Source: Sunxiuqinia sp965372405
Lineage (GTDB): Bacteria > Bacteroidota > Bacteroidia > Bacteroidales > Prolixibacteraceae
Assembly (NCBI GenBank): GCA_965372405.1
Contig: CBDVCE010000010.1
Coordinates: forward strand, 26,573 to 90,572
Length of the DNA stretch: 64,000 bases
Direction of reading: 5' to 3'
Position numbers and translations under genes: made by a program. The notes under the pieces are model-generated. The model saw nothing but the letters and a program-made list of their open reading frames with translations. It did no database searches and was not told where the DNA came from. This document shows, one piece after another, positions 52,677-61,675 of the stretch (within the stretch, counting starts at the first letter, position 1; every line of letters starts with the position of its first letter).

Positions 52677-54698
52677 ATGAATAATAACTTGGTAACCAAA
52701 GCTGCAGATAATATTAGAATACTTTCAGCATCAATGGTTGAAAAAGCAAAATCCGGTCATCCGGGTGGAGCAATGGGTGGAGCTGATTTTATCAGCATTT
52801 TATACTCTGAATTTTTAAACTATGACCCAACGGATATGGGCTGGATAAACCGCGACAGGTTCTTCCTTGACCCAGGTCATATGTCACCAATGCTTTACGC
52901 AACACTTTCACTTGCTGGAAAATACAGCATGGAAGATTTGAAAAACTTCAGACAGTGGGGAAGCGTAACTCCAGGACACCCTGAAGTTGATGTTGAGCGT
53001 GGGGTTGAAAATACTTCAGGTCCTCTTGGACAAGGTCATGCGATGGCTGTTGGTGCTGCTATTTCGGAACGTTTTCTTGTTGAACGTTTTGGCGAGTGGA
53101 TGGCTCACAAAACATATACTTTCATTTCTGATGGAGGTGTTCAGGAAGAGATTTCTCAAGGCGCAGGCCGTATTGCAGGTTTCCTTGGATTGAGCAACCT
53201 GATCATGTTCTATGATTCAAATGACATTCAGCTTTCAACAGGAACAGATGAAGTAACAAATGAAGATACTGCTAAGAAATACGAAGCATGGAACTGGAAT
53301 GTGATTACCGTTAATGGTGATGACGTTACAGAAATTCGCTCAGCTTTAAAAGCAGCAAATGAAGAAATTGAAAAGCCAACCCTTATTATTGGTAAAACAA
53401 TTATGGGTAAAGGAGCAGTAACCGAAGATGGAAGCAACTTTGAGCGTCAGTGTTCAACTCACGGACAACCATTGGGTGCTGCTGGTGCTTCATTTGCAAA
53501 AACAGTTGAAAACCTTGGAGGATCGGCTGATGAGCCTTTTGCAATTTTCCCCGAAGTAGCTGAACTTTTTGAAGAGCGTGCTGATGAACTTGTAAAAGCT
53601 GCTGCTACCAATAAAGCTAAGCAAGCTGAATGGACTGCCGCAAATCCTGAATTGGCTGCAAAACTGAAAGCATTCTACTCTAACGAAGTTCCTGCTATCG
53701 ACTATAGCAAAATTGAGCAAAAAGCTGGTATTGCAACGCGTGGTGCTTCGGCTGCTGTTCTTTCTGTTTATGCAAACGAGGTTGAAAACATGGTGATTTC
53801 TTCTGCAGACCTTTCGAACTCGGACAAAACTGATGGATTCCTTAAAAATACAACTGCATTCAAAAAAGGAGACTTCAGCGGTCAGTTCTTACAAGCTGGT
53901 GTTTGTGAGCTAACGATGGCCTGCATAATGAATGGTATGGCATTGCACGGTGGTATTATTCCAGCTTGCGGTACATTCTTCGTATTTAGTGATTATATGA
54001 AACCAGCTGCTCGTCTTGCAGCACTACAAGAACTTCCGGTAAAATACATTTGGACACACGATGCATTTCGTGTAGGTGAAGATGGCCCAACACACCAGCC
54101 AGTTGAGCAGGAAGCACAAATTAGGTTATTGGAAAAATTGCAGAACCACAGCCATAAAAATTCAATGTTAGTTCTTCGTCCGGCCGATGGTAACGAAACT
54201 ACTGTTGCATGGAAAATGGCCTTGGAAAATGTTGATACTCCAACAGCACTAATTTTATCCCGACAGGGAATAAAAGATGTTACCACATACGAAACTGCTC
54301 AAGGAGCAACCAAGGGGGCTTACGTTCTTCAAGATAGTGAAGGCACTCCTGACATAATTTTATTAGCAAGTGGTTCGGAAGTTAGTACATTGGTTGAAGG
54401 TGCTGAATTATTAGCGAAAGATGGAATAAAGAGCCGTGTGGTTTCAGTTCCTTCTGAAGGATTATTCCGCAGCCAGACTGCCGAATATCAGCAAGAAGTA
54501 CTTCCAGCGGGTGTGCCTAAATTTGGCTTAACAGCTGGCTTGCCTGTAACCCTTGAAGGCTTAGTTGGTGCTGATGGAAAAGTATTTGGTCTTGAATCGT
54601 TTGGGTTCTCAGCTCCAGCAGGAGTGTTGGACAAAAAACTTGGCTATACTGGTGAGAATGTATACAACCAGGTAAAAGAGATTTTAGTTACTGCATAA
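52677..54698 (+). CDS. tkt: Transketolase
   Basis: A 673-residue thiamine-diphosphate enzyme moving two-carbon units between sugar phosphates. The N-terminal block SGHPGGAMGGADF, the ThDP motif running from residue 155 (the usual GDG is FISDGGVQEE, then NLIMFYDSNDIQLS), the catalytic Glu region of the pyrimidine domain (LQAGVCELTMACIMNGMALHG) and THDAFRVGEDGPTHQPVEQ are all visible. It is about full length. It sits between strong terminators, so it is a single-gene unit. Confidence 0.96.
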   Translation: MNNNLVTKAADNIRILSASMVEKAKSGHPGGAMGGADFISILYSEFLNYDPTDMGWINRDRFFLDPGHMSPMLYATLSLAGKYSMEDLKNFRQWGSVTPGHPEVDVERGVENTSGPLGQGHAMAVGAAISERFLVERFGEWMAHKTYTFISDGGVQEEISQGAGRIAGFLGLSNLIMFYDSNDIQLSTGTDEVTNEDTAKKYEAWNWNVITVNGDDVTEIRSALKAANEEIEKPTLIIGKTIMGKGAVTEDGSNFERQCSTHGQPLGAAGASFAKTVENLGGSADEPFAIFPEVAELFEERADELVKAAATNKAKQAEWTAANPELAAKLKAFYSNEVPAIDYSKIEQKAGIATRGASAAVLSVYANEVENMVISSADLSNSDKTDGFLKNTTAFKKGDFSGQFLQAGVCELTMACIMNGMALHGGIIPACGTFFVFSDYMKPAARLAALQELPVKYIWTHDAFRVGEDGPTHQPVEQEAQIRLLEKLQNHSHKNSMLVLRPADGNETTVAWKMALENVDTPTALILSRQGIKDVTTYETAQGATKGAYVLQDSEGTPDIILLASGSEVSTLVEGAELLAKDGIKSRVVSVPSEGLFRSQTAEYQQEVLPAGVPKFGLTAGLPVTLEGLVGADGKVFGLESFGFSAPAGVLDKKLGYTGENVYNQVKEILVTA

Positions 54699-54721
54699 GT
54701 AGTAATTTATGATATACCAAG

Positions 54722-54752
54722 AAGGCAGCACGTTTCGTGTTGCCTTTTTTTT
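54722..54752 (+). terminator. Intrinsic terminator after transketolase
   Basis: AAGGCAGCACG pairs with CGTGTTGCCTT (one G-U pair) around a TTT loop, followed by eight T residues. Confidence 0.88.
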
Positions 54753-55152
54753 ATTTAATCCCATTTCGGATTAAATTGTAAAGTAGTTGGAGTGAAATAT
54801 GGTTTAGCAAACTTTCCTTTTTTCACAAATGAATAAGTTCTCGCTTTGCTGCGACCAACTTTTTTCTATAGCCAAAAAAGTTGGCAAAAAGCCCACCGCT
54901 GACCTGAAAATTGCTAAAATCCGGTGAACTTCGCTAAAAGAAAAGAACTCCCCCTCCTTTGTCGGGCTCAAACAGCTTTTCTTTCTAAACGCTACATTCC
55001 CCAAATTTATTAACGCATTTTCATGAAGGCGGCCGTGGGGGCTACCAAACCTTGTAATTTTGGTTGAAGTAATAGAATGCGACTACACTCCCCAGGTAAC
55101 TTTCTACCTTGTGCTCTTTTTTATACTTATCACTTAGAGTATATCTATCATC
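54753..55152. other. Non-coding stretch with long hairpin, no gene supported
   Basis: It contains CCAACTTTTTT (54855-54865), paired with AAAAAAGTTGG (54884-54894) around a short loop. On the minus strand 55004-54804 an open frame gives EVHRILAIFRSAVGFLPTFLAIEKSW, a sequence I have often seen as an over-predicted small protein in Bacteroidota. That points to a dispersed repeat or conserved non-coding element and not a gene. It leads directly into the palindrome array. Confidence 0.45.
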
Positions 55153-55582
55153 CTCCAGGTAACCATAGACGTTCCCTAACGGATAGGCTTTCGTACCTTG
55201 GTAATGGTCTTTCGGGAGTAGGTAATTATGTTTGTTACCAAGGTAATAAGGACTATTACATAGAGGATGTCTATGATTACCGAGGTAACCATAGACGTTC
55301 CCTAACGGATAAGGCTTCGTACCAAGGTAACGGTGTTCATTACCAGTGTACCAGGCCTTCGTACCTAGGTAATGGTCTCCATTACCCAGGTAATAATGAT
55401 TATTACCAATGTTTTTAATTCAACAGAATAGGCTACAATGCCCAGCCGTAGCTTGTTTTAGACTTAATTGTTCGTATTTAATCGCATTACCAGCAAATCG
55501 TTTACAAATTCTGATTCTTTTCATTTGTTCATAAATAATAAACGTCATAAAACTATATTAAGTAAATTATTCATAATTTGGA
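55153..55582. repeat. Palindrome array, copy 2, with conserved flank
   Basis: Same structure and orientation as 18568-19044: units of TACCNNGGTA with variable centre, spaced 21 bp, from about 55153 to 55412, followed by the shared 170-bp flank to 55582 (ending TTATTCATAATTTG in both). Blocks such as AACCATAGACGTTCCCTAAC are identical in the two copies, while palindrome centres differ. From 55583 to 55796 no gene is supported. Confidence 0.85.
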
Positions 55583-55796
55583 TGTGAATTTAATAAGAAG
55601 CATTAAAATTCCCACATACAGTTAATATAACATGTATAATGGGATTTTTTTTCCTACATATTACGAATATATATACAACACAAAAGGTAACAAAGCACAT
55701 ACGTTACCGTTCATTGTAAATGCCGACGCACATTTAGCACATTTGTTTTTTTGCCGACACACAAAGCCAACCCGAAAAAAACCAAAAGAGCTAAAC

Positions 55797-55827
55797 TTTG
55801 CCAAACGCACGAAAAGAAATATATTTG
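55797..55827 (+). promoter_or_regulatory. Full Bacteroidota promoter of the ABC/radical SAM operon
   Basis: TTTG at 55797-55800, exactly 19 bp, then TATATTTG at 55820-55827. This is the full -33/-7 consensus. Transcription should start near 55833, leaving a leader of about 12 bases before the ATG at 55845. Confidence 0.75.
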
Positions 55828-55844
55828 CTGAAAATTAAATATTA

Positions 55845-56591
55845 ATGTTAGAAATTAAAAACATATACAAATCATTCGGAGAACAAAAAGTTCTTCAAGG
55901 ATTAGATATGTTTATTGAGCAAGGAAAAATCTACACTATGATTGGTGGAAATGGAACAGGGAAAACTACTTTATTCAATTTAATTACTGGATTCATTCAA
56001 CCAGATAATGGTGAAATTTGGCTTGACAATAAAAGACTTGACAAGCATTCTCCTGTTGCAATTAACGCAAAAGGAATTACAAGGACATTTCAAGATTTAA
56101 GAATAATCAACCAACTGACAGTAAAAGAAAATATATTACTATCATTCAAAAATAATCCGGGAGAAAACATAATTAACTCATTTTTACCTTCCATAATTTT
56201 TAAAAAACAATATGCAGAATCCATAGTAAAAACAGAACAAATACTTAAAAAAGTTCACTTGAAAGGAGTTGAGTACAATCTTGCAAGTGAAATATCCTAT
56301 GGACAGCAAAAATTATTAACTATTGGTTGTTGCCTGGCTAATAATGCACAACTATTATTACTGGATGAACCTGTTGCAGGAATTGACAAAGACAACTACA
56401 ATCGAATTTATAATTTGATTCTGCAACTCAAAGAAGACGGACGAACTATTTTACAGATAGAACACAACCATAACTTCATTGAAAGCCTAAGTGATGGAAT
56501 CTGGTTTTTAAATGATGGAAAAGCATTTCCCTTTGAAAATTATAAAAGCTTTATTAACAACCCTATTGTAAAAGAAACTTATCTTAACTAA
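55845..56591 (+). CDS. ABC transporter ATPase, LivG-like
   Basis: A 248-residue ATPase of the branched-chain amino acid (HAAT) type. Walker A is GGNGTGKTT, the signature is SYGQQ (LSGGQ variant), Walker B is LLLLDEP and the switch His is in QIEHNHNF. The insertion INAKGITRTFQDLRI is characteristic of LivG. First gene of an eight-gene operon; it shares 1 bp with the next gene. Confidence 0.9.
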   Translation: MLEIKNIYKSFGEQKVLQGLDMFIEQGKIYTMIGGNGTGKTTLFNLITGFIQPDNGEIWLDNKRLDKHSPVAINAKGITRTFQDLRIINQLTVKENILLSFKNNPGENIINSFLPSIIFKKQYAESIVKTEQILKKVHLKGVEYNLASEISYGQQKLLTIGCCLANNAQLLLLDEPVAGIDKDNYNRIYNLILQLKEDGRTILQIEHNHNFIESLSDGIWFLNDGKAFPFENYKSFINNPIVKETYLN

Positions 56592-57238
56592 TGTTAGAAG
56601 TAAAAAACATATCGTCTGGTTATGACAAAAAGCAAGTGCTTTACGATGTCTCTTTTCATGTTAATGCAGGAGAAGTCGTCTTACTTACAGGCGGAAACGG
56701 CTCGGGGAAATCCACTTTATTAAAGTGCATTTATAATTTATTGCCATGTTGGACTGGTGTAATATTCTTTGAAGATAAAAAAATTAGTGGTACAAATCCA
56801 TCTGATTTAATTAGAAAAGGGATAGTTTACATTCCGCAAAAGGATTTTTGTTTTGAAAACTTAACAGTAGATGAAAATCTTAGAATTGCAGGTAATATTT
56901 ATTCTAAAACTGAATTGGATAATCGGATTGAGCAAGTTTACGAACAAACAAGTTTAAGTAAATACAAAAAACGTAAACCATTTAATTTGAGTGGTGGAGA
57001 AAAAAAATTACTTGCTTTTGGAATGGGTTTAATTCATAAACCTAAATTGATTTTATTTGATGAACCCTTGGCTGGCGTTGATAAAAAATCAACATATTAT
57101 CTCTTACAACTTTTTAAAGAAGTCATCATTAACAATAATCTTTGCGTAATACTGGTTGAACATAAAGATGCTGCAAGAGAGCTTTACAGTAGAAAAATAA
57201 CAATGGAATTAGGAACAATTAAAAATAATTTGCGATGA
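56591..57238 (+). CDS. ABC transporter ATPase, LivF-like
   Basis: A 215-residue second ATPase. Walker A is GGNGSGKST, the block KGIVYIPQKDFCFENLTVDENL corresponds to the LivF Q-loop region, the signature is LSGGEKK, Walker B is LILFDEP and the switch is VEHK. It is slightly shorter than LivF (about 235). It overlaps the binding-protein gene by 4 bp. Confidence 0.9.
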   Translation: MLEVKNISSGYDKKQVLYDVSFHVNAGEVVLLTGGNGSGKSTLLKCIYNLLPCWTGVIFFEDKKISGTNPSDLIRKGIVYIPQKDFCFENLTVDENLRIAGNIYSKTELDNRIEQVYEQTSLSKYKKRKPFNLSGGEKKLLAFGMGLIHKPKLILFDEPLAGVDKKSTYYLLQLFKEVIINNNLCVILVEHKDAARELYSRKITMELGTIKNNLR

Positions 57239-58326
57239 AAAAAACATTTTTATTTCTTATCACACTAATATTTCTTCTGGGATGTAGCCAAAGTAAAAAA
57301 GAAGAAATTAAAATTGGTGCAATTCTTCCACTAACTGGACCAGTTGCGGCTTTTGGACAGTGGGCAAAAAACGGAATTGATTTAGGATTGGAAGAATATA
57401 ACAGAGCCTATCCTGAATTAAATAATATTATTGTGATTTATGAGGATAGTAAGTTTGATGCCAAAACTGGCTTGTCTGCATACAATAAGCTTAAGACAAA
57501 TGATAATGTTGATGCTGTTATTGTTGCAATGAGCAAGGTCGCTATTCCAATTTTAGAGCAACCAAACAGAGATATTCCAGTTCTTTTACAAGATGTAACT
57601 TTCCCTAATATTACAGAACGTTACGATAATGTGATTCGGCATTTTATACAAAGTGACAGGGAGGCTAAAGTTCTTTCGGATTTTGCTATTGAAGATTTGA
57701 AGTTAAAAACATGTGGAATTCTTTATGTAAATGATGAGGCAGGTATTGGTGCAAAAGATGCCTTCTCCGAATTATTTACTAAAAATGGTAAGATTCTAAT
57801 TACAGAAAGCTTTGAAGCAAATACAAAGGATGTTAAAACACAGGTCACAAAAATTATTAACGCAAAACCTGAATGCATCTTCCTTTTTGGAAATGGTCCT
57901 TCTTGGGCACTTGCAATAAGGACAGTAAGAGAACTAAACTATCAGGGAGAAATATTGACAAATGCTGCACTTTATATCCCAAACTTCAGAGAGATTGCTG
58001 GAGAGTCTGTTGAAGGAGTATATTTTACTTATCCATATATTGATACAACTGAAGTCTCAAGCAAAAAGTTTGTTGATGCTTATATAGAAAAGTATGGAGA
58101 GTTTCCACCAATTGAAGCTGCTTACGGATATGATTTATTTAAAATTTTATCTTCTGTTGCGTTAGTGGAGTCAAAGAATTTATCTTTTGTAGATAAACTG
58201 TCAAAAGTTAAAGAACTTGAAGGAGCTTTTGGGAAACTAACAATTCCGATTAATGGAGATATTGTCACAAAAGTTGCTTTAGCACAATATAATAATGGGA
58301 TAAAAAATATAACAATAATCAAATAA
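57235..58326 (+). CDS. ABC transporter substrate-binding lipoprotein, LivJ-like
   Basis: A 363-residue periplasmic binding protein with a lipoprotein signal (LIFLLGCSQ, lipidated Cys17). The mature protein has the Peripla_BP_6 pattern: IKIGAILPLTGPVAAFGQWAKNGIDLGLEE, VIYEDSKFDAKTGLSAYNKL, TCGILYVNDEAGIGAKDAF, GEFPPIEAAYGYDLFKIL. This family binds amino acids, urea, amides or similar small polar molecules. The ligand is unknown here. The lipid anchor shows the system works as an importer. Confidence 0.9.
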   Translation: MKKTFLFLITLIFLLGCSQSKKEEIKIGAILPLTGPVAAFGQWAKNGIDLGLEEYNRAYPELNNIIVIYEDSKFDAKTGLSAYNKLKTNDNVDAVIVAMSKVAIPILEQPNRDIPVLLQDVTFPNITERYDNVIRHFIQSDREAKVLSDFAIEDLKLKTCGILYVNDEAGIGAKDAFSELFTKNGKILITESFEANTKDVKTQVTKIINAKPECIFLFGNGPSWALAIRTVRELNYQGEILTNAALYIPNFREIAGESVEGVYFTYPYIDTTEVSSKKFVDAYIEKYGEFPPIEAAYGYDLFKILSSVALVESKNLSFVDKLSKVKELEGAFGKLTIPINGDIVTKVALAQYNNGIKNITIIK

Positions 58327-58343
58327 CAAATTTACCTTTTGTC

Positions 58344-59360
58344 ATGAGAAAAATTATTAAATGGATTAGTATTAATCCGTATTGGTGCTTCTTGATTACA
58401 ATAATTTCGTTTGTTGTAGTTTTTATTATAATTCAAGATTTCGATTTATTAGATTTGGAAAAGAATGAAAATGGAGAAATTATTAGTCATAATTTGATAA
58501 AATATACATTTTTAAAAATACGCAACACTAATTTTCAAGTTTTTTTGGGTATATTCTTATCATTCTTAGGAGCACTGATTACTGTAATAGTTTACAGAAA
58601 AGTCGATAAAAATTCAATCAGTACAATTGAAGATTTACTAGATCTTTTCGCTAGTATTCTAAAAAGAGCAAAAAAGGGAGATAAAATTCTGATTATAGCA
58701 CCAACAATATTTCTTGGAGGTTCATTAGAGAACAGTAAAGTGCAAAGAACATTTTTAAAAAGGTTTTTAAATAAACTAAAAAACAGAAACAAAAAAGATA
58801 CTAAAATCCAAAAAAGATTTATTTCTGAATTCATCAAAAAATTAAAATTGAATGGTGAGTCAAAAGAAATTAAAATTAAAATAGCAGCCCTTGGTTTTAA
58901 TTTTGACTTAGTGGATAAATATAATGATCTTGAAAATGATTCAAGTAAAGTACATCACTTTGAAAATGAAAATTGTTTTAAAGATCATTTGCTAATTGAT
59001 TTTCATAATAAAATAATCAAAGAAAAAGAAATTAAGGACAAATTAGAATATATAAACTCCTTGTTTAAATTCATGTCAAATATCAATGATGCTGAAAATG
59101 TAGAATATGTTAATATGCCTGATTTTGGCGAAAGTAATATTTTAGCAGTAATAAAAATAGGAAATAATGGAGGAGACCCCTTAGCTCTTATATCGACTTG
59201 GGATATGTTTGAACCAAAACCAAGCGGTAGAATTATTGACGAATCAGGAGCAATTGATACCTTGTATGAAATGTTTGATTCCTATGTTACTAAAAAATCA
59301 GAAGAATTTAATTTGTTAAAAAACAATTACAAAAAAAAATTGGATGGCGCACAAAAATAG
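58344..59360 (+). CDS. Two-TM protein of unknown function within ABC operon
   Basis: A 338-residue protein with two membrane helices (about 14-32 and 63-83) and a cytoplasmic domain of about 250 residues starting with DLFASILKRAKKGDKILIIAPTIF, which looks like a strand-rich PLD-like or Rossmann-like start. No HKD or other catalytic motif was found. It begins 17 bp after the binding-protein gene and overlaps the radical SAM gene by 17 bp, so it belongs to the operon. No family is recognised. Confidence 0.6.
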   Translation: MRKIIKWISINPYWCFLITIISFVVVFIIIQDFDLLDLEKNENGEIISHNLIKYTFLKIRNTNFQVFLGIFLSFLGALITVIVYRKVDKNSISTIEDLLDLFASILKRAKKGDKILIIAPTIFLGGSLENSKVQRTFLKRFLNKLKNRNKKDTKIQKRFISEFIKKLKLNGESKEIKIKIAALGFNFDLVDKYNDLENDSSKVHHFENENCFKDHLLIDFHNKIIKEKEIKDKLEYINSLFKFMSNINDAENVEYVNMPDFGESNILAVIKIGNNGGDPLALISTWDMFEPKPSGRIIDESGAIDTLYEMFDSYVTKKSEEFNLLKNNYKKKLDGAQK

Positions 59361-60384
59361 TTTTATTCCTTTATTCATAAATTTCCAAATTACAAGAAAA
59401 TGTAATTTAAATTGTATGCATTGTGGGTTTAATGCTGGAGAAGAGAGAATTAGAGAATTAACATTAGATGAAATTATTGAGGTTGTCAATGAACTATATT
59501 ATTTAAATTGTAAGAAAATTCAGATTACTGGTGGTGAGCCATTGTTAAGAGAAGATGTGTTTGATATTATAAACTATACAAGTTCATTAGGAATTGACAC
59601 TCAAATTTTGTCAAATGGTTTTTATATAACAGAAGAAGTTGTTACAAAACTTAAAAACTCAGGTATATCTGGTGTGGGCATTAGTTTAGATGGTTTAAAA
59701 AAATCACATGATACATTCAGGCGTTTTGATGGAGCTTTTGAAAAAGTAATTGATGCATTAAAACTTCTTATTAAAAATAATATTAGAACTAATGTTTTAA
59801 CAACCGTAAACAAACTATCATTGCATGAACTTGATGAATTATATACATTATTGCACGGACTAAAAATTAATAATTGGATTATACAAACTACTGCCCGTGT
59901 TGGTCGAATGCAACAATTCAATGAATTTGCCCTTGACCCAAAAGATTCTTTGATACTTGAAAAATTTATCTATAAAAAACAAAACCTAAATGGGATTAAT
60001 ATAATACCGGGTGATTCGATTGGTTATTATTCTGAATTCGAAAATAAAATCAGAAATGGCAAATCGTTTACAGGTTGTTATGCCGGAATTTACCAAATGG
60101 GTATATTAAGCGATGGTAGTGTTGTCGGTTGTTTGGCAATGCCCCATACTAAAGAGTTTATTGAAGGGAATATTAGAGAAAAATCCCTTTCAAGTATTTG
60201 GTTTGATGAAAATAGTTTTAGTTATAACCGAAAGTTTAAACCAGAACTTTTAGAAGGCTATTGTAAAGTTTGTAAACATGGTAATATTTGCAAGGCAGGT
60301 TGTAAAGCTAATGCTTATGGTGCTACTGGCAATCTTTTCAATAATCCATACTGTACTTATAAAGAAAATAATAATAATAAATGA
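59344..60384 (+). CDS. Radical SAM/SPASM enzyme
   Basis: A 346-residue enzyme. The radical SAM cluster is C20, C24, C27 (CNLNCMHC), followed by ITGGEPLLR (GGE motif) and GVGISLDGL. The C-terminal SPASM domain has all seven Cys: C245, C263, then CX2CX5CX3C at C307, C310, C316 and C320, and C337, predicting two auxiliary [4Fe-4S] clusters. This layout is that of peptide-modifying enzymes (PqqE, anSME, thioether synthases). Position between a 2-TM protein and a small J-like protein within an ABC operon suggests the small protein as substrate or partner (inference). Confidence 0.9.
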   Translation: MAHKNSFIPLFINFQITRKCNLNCMHCGFNAGEERIRELTLDEIIEVVNELYYLNCKKIQITGGEPLLREDVFDIINYTSSLGIDTQILSNGFYITEEVVTKLKNSGISGVGISLDGLKKSHDTFRRFDGAFEKVIDALKLLIKNNIRTNVLTTVNKLSLHELDELYTLLHGLKINNWIIQTTARVGRMQQFNEFALDPKDSLILEKFIYKKQNLNGINIIPGDSIGYYSEFENKIRNGKSFTGCYAGIYQMGILSDGSVVGCLAMPHTKEFIEGNIREKSLSSIWFDENSFSYNRKFKPELLEGYCKVCKHGNICKAGCKANAYGATGNLFNNPYCTYKENNNNK

Positions 60385-60393
60385 AATAATATT

Positions 60394-60786
60394 ATGAAAC
60401 AAAGTTTGAATACTAAACTAAGTAAAGAAAGAGTAAAAGCCATCTTAACAAAAAGACTTTTAGAAGAATCATTTTATGGTGTTTTAGGAACACATCCCAA
60501 TGCAACAAATGATGATATAGAAAATGGTTTTCAGGAAAAAGTAGAGAAAGTAACTTCTAATACAGAACTTTCAAAGTTATTAAAAGCGTATTCAACGCTT
60601 TCAAGTAGTTATAGGACTTTATATGACGATTACTTAAAAAAATACAGAGATGGGATTGAAAGAGCAGCAGAAATATCTTCTGAAAAAGAAATTTCAATTG
60701 ATGACTTTGCTTTGCAAAATAAAACAAAAGATAAAAGTATTTTACCGGAAGGCGTATTTATGCAACCATGGGCAACTTCGTTGTAA
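60394..60786 (+). CDS. J-domain-like small protein without HPD; possible leader/substrate of the radical SAM enzyme
   Basis: A 130-residue protein. Residues 27-84 read like a J-domain (FYGVLGTHPNATNDDIENGF, then LLKAYSTLSSSYRTLYDDYL), but the essential HPD between the helices is missing, so it should not stimulate DnaK. The C-terminal tail (residues 114-130, DKSILPEGVFMQPWATSL end) is short, has one Trp and one Phe, and follows a charged linker, as in a peptide precursor with its core at the end. The gene is 9 bp after the radical SAM gene and 19 bp before livH. The precursor idea is inference. Confidence 0.6.
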   Translation: MKQSLNTKLSKERVKAILTKRLLEESFYGVLGTHPNATNDDIENGFQEKVEKVTSNTELSKLLKAYSTLSSSYRTLYDDYLKKYRDGIERAAEISSEKEISIDDFALQNKTKDKSILPEGVFMQPWATSL

Positions 60787-60805
60787 ATACCTTTAAGCCT
60801 ATTAT

Positions 60806-61675
60806 ATGCAAATATTAATAAACATAATTTTATCTGGAGCAATATATTTATTAGTTGCTTTATCGTTTATGCTTATCTATTATTCTGCAAAGTTTTTAAA
60901 TATTTCACATGCTATTATTTTAACAATAAGCGCTTACATTAGTTTTACATTTCAGCAATTAGGCATTTCATTATTTCTTGTTATTCCTTTAGCAATTATC
61001 ATTTCAATATTAATAGGAATGAGCTTGGAAATAATTGTTTTTCGGAGTCTACGCAAAAACAATAATCATGCTTTTGTATTATTAATTGCTTCCCTAGGTT
61101 TATATATCATTCTTCAAAATATAATTTCTTTAATATGGGGTGATGAAACAAAATCCATTCGTACCGGAGTAGTTAAAGCTGGAAATGAAATAATGGGTGC
61201 ATATATCACAGACATTCAAATAATTATAATTGCTTCTTGTATCCTACTTTTTATTAGTGTAATAGTTTTATTGAATAGTACAAGTTTTGGCAGACAAATT
61301 CGAGCTGTTTCTTCAAATGAAGAACTTGCAAATATTTTCGGAATTAATTCAAACAAAGTTATTTTATGGGCATTTGGTATAGGTTCTGGATTAGCAGCTA
61401 TTGTAGGCATATTGGTTGCATTTGATACCGACATTACACCAACTATGGGTTTTAACCTTTTAATTTATGGTATTGTTGTTATGATAATCGGAGGAATTGG
61501 TAGTACTTGGGGCTTAGTCGCAGGAGCATTTCTTTTAGCTACTGCACAACATCTGGGGGCTTATTACATTGATAGCAAATGGATGGATGCTATTGCTTAC
61601 TTCATCCTTATTCTGTTCTTAATCTGGAAACCTCTTGGTTTTAGTGGTAAACGACTTAAAAAGATTGAAATTTAA
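60806..61675 (+). CDS. ABC transporter permease, LivH-like
   Basis: A 289-residue membrane protein with about eight helices. AIYLLVALSFMLIYYSAKFLNISHA is the typical LivH start, GRQIRAVSSNEELANIFGINSNKVI is the EAA-like loop contacting the ATPases, and IVVMIIGGIGSTWGLVAGAFLLA is conserved near the end. It shares 1 bp with the next permease gene. Confidence 0.92.
   Translation: MQILINIILSGAIYLLVALSFMLIYYSAKFLNISHAIILTISAYISFTFQQLGISLFLVIPLAIIISILIGMSLEIIVFRSLRKNNNHAFVLLIASLGLYIILQNIISLIWGDETKSIRTGVVKAGNEIMGAYITDIQIIIIASCILLFISVIVLLNSTSFGRQIRAVSSNEELANIFGINSNKVILWAFGIGSGLAAIVGILVAFDTDITPTMGFNLLIYGIVVMIIGGIGSTWGLVAGAFLLATAQHLGAYYIDSKWMDAIAYFILILFLIWKPLGFSGKRLKKIEI

Noticed and set aside
54804..55004. 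66-residue minus-strand frame
   Set aside because: Looks like a repeat-derived over-prediction; includes a long hairpin and lacks a ribosome-binding context.
55077..55418. Plus-strand open frame over the second palindrome array
   Set aside because: Same artefact of the repeat; no start context and no conserved frame between the two copies.
55632..55838. 68-residue plus-strand frame before the ABC operon
   Set aside because: It runs through the promoter at 55797-55827, has poor composition and no recognisable motif.
59344..60786. Grasp-with-spasm peptide system
   Set aside because: A SPASM enzyme is present but there is no ATP-grasp partner nor a typical precursor.
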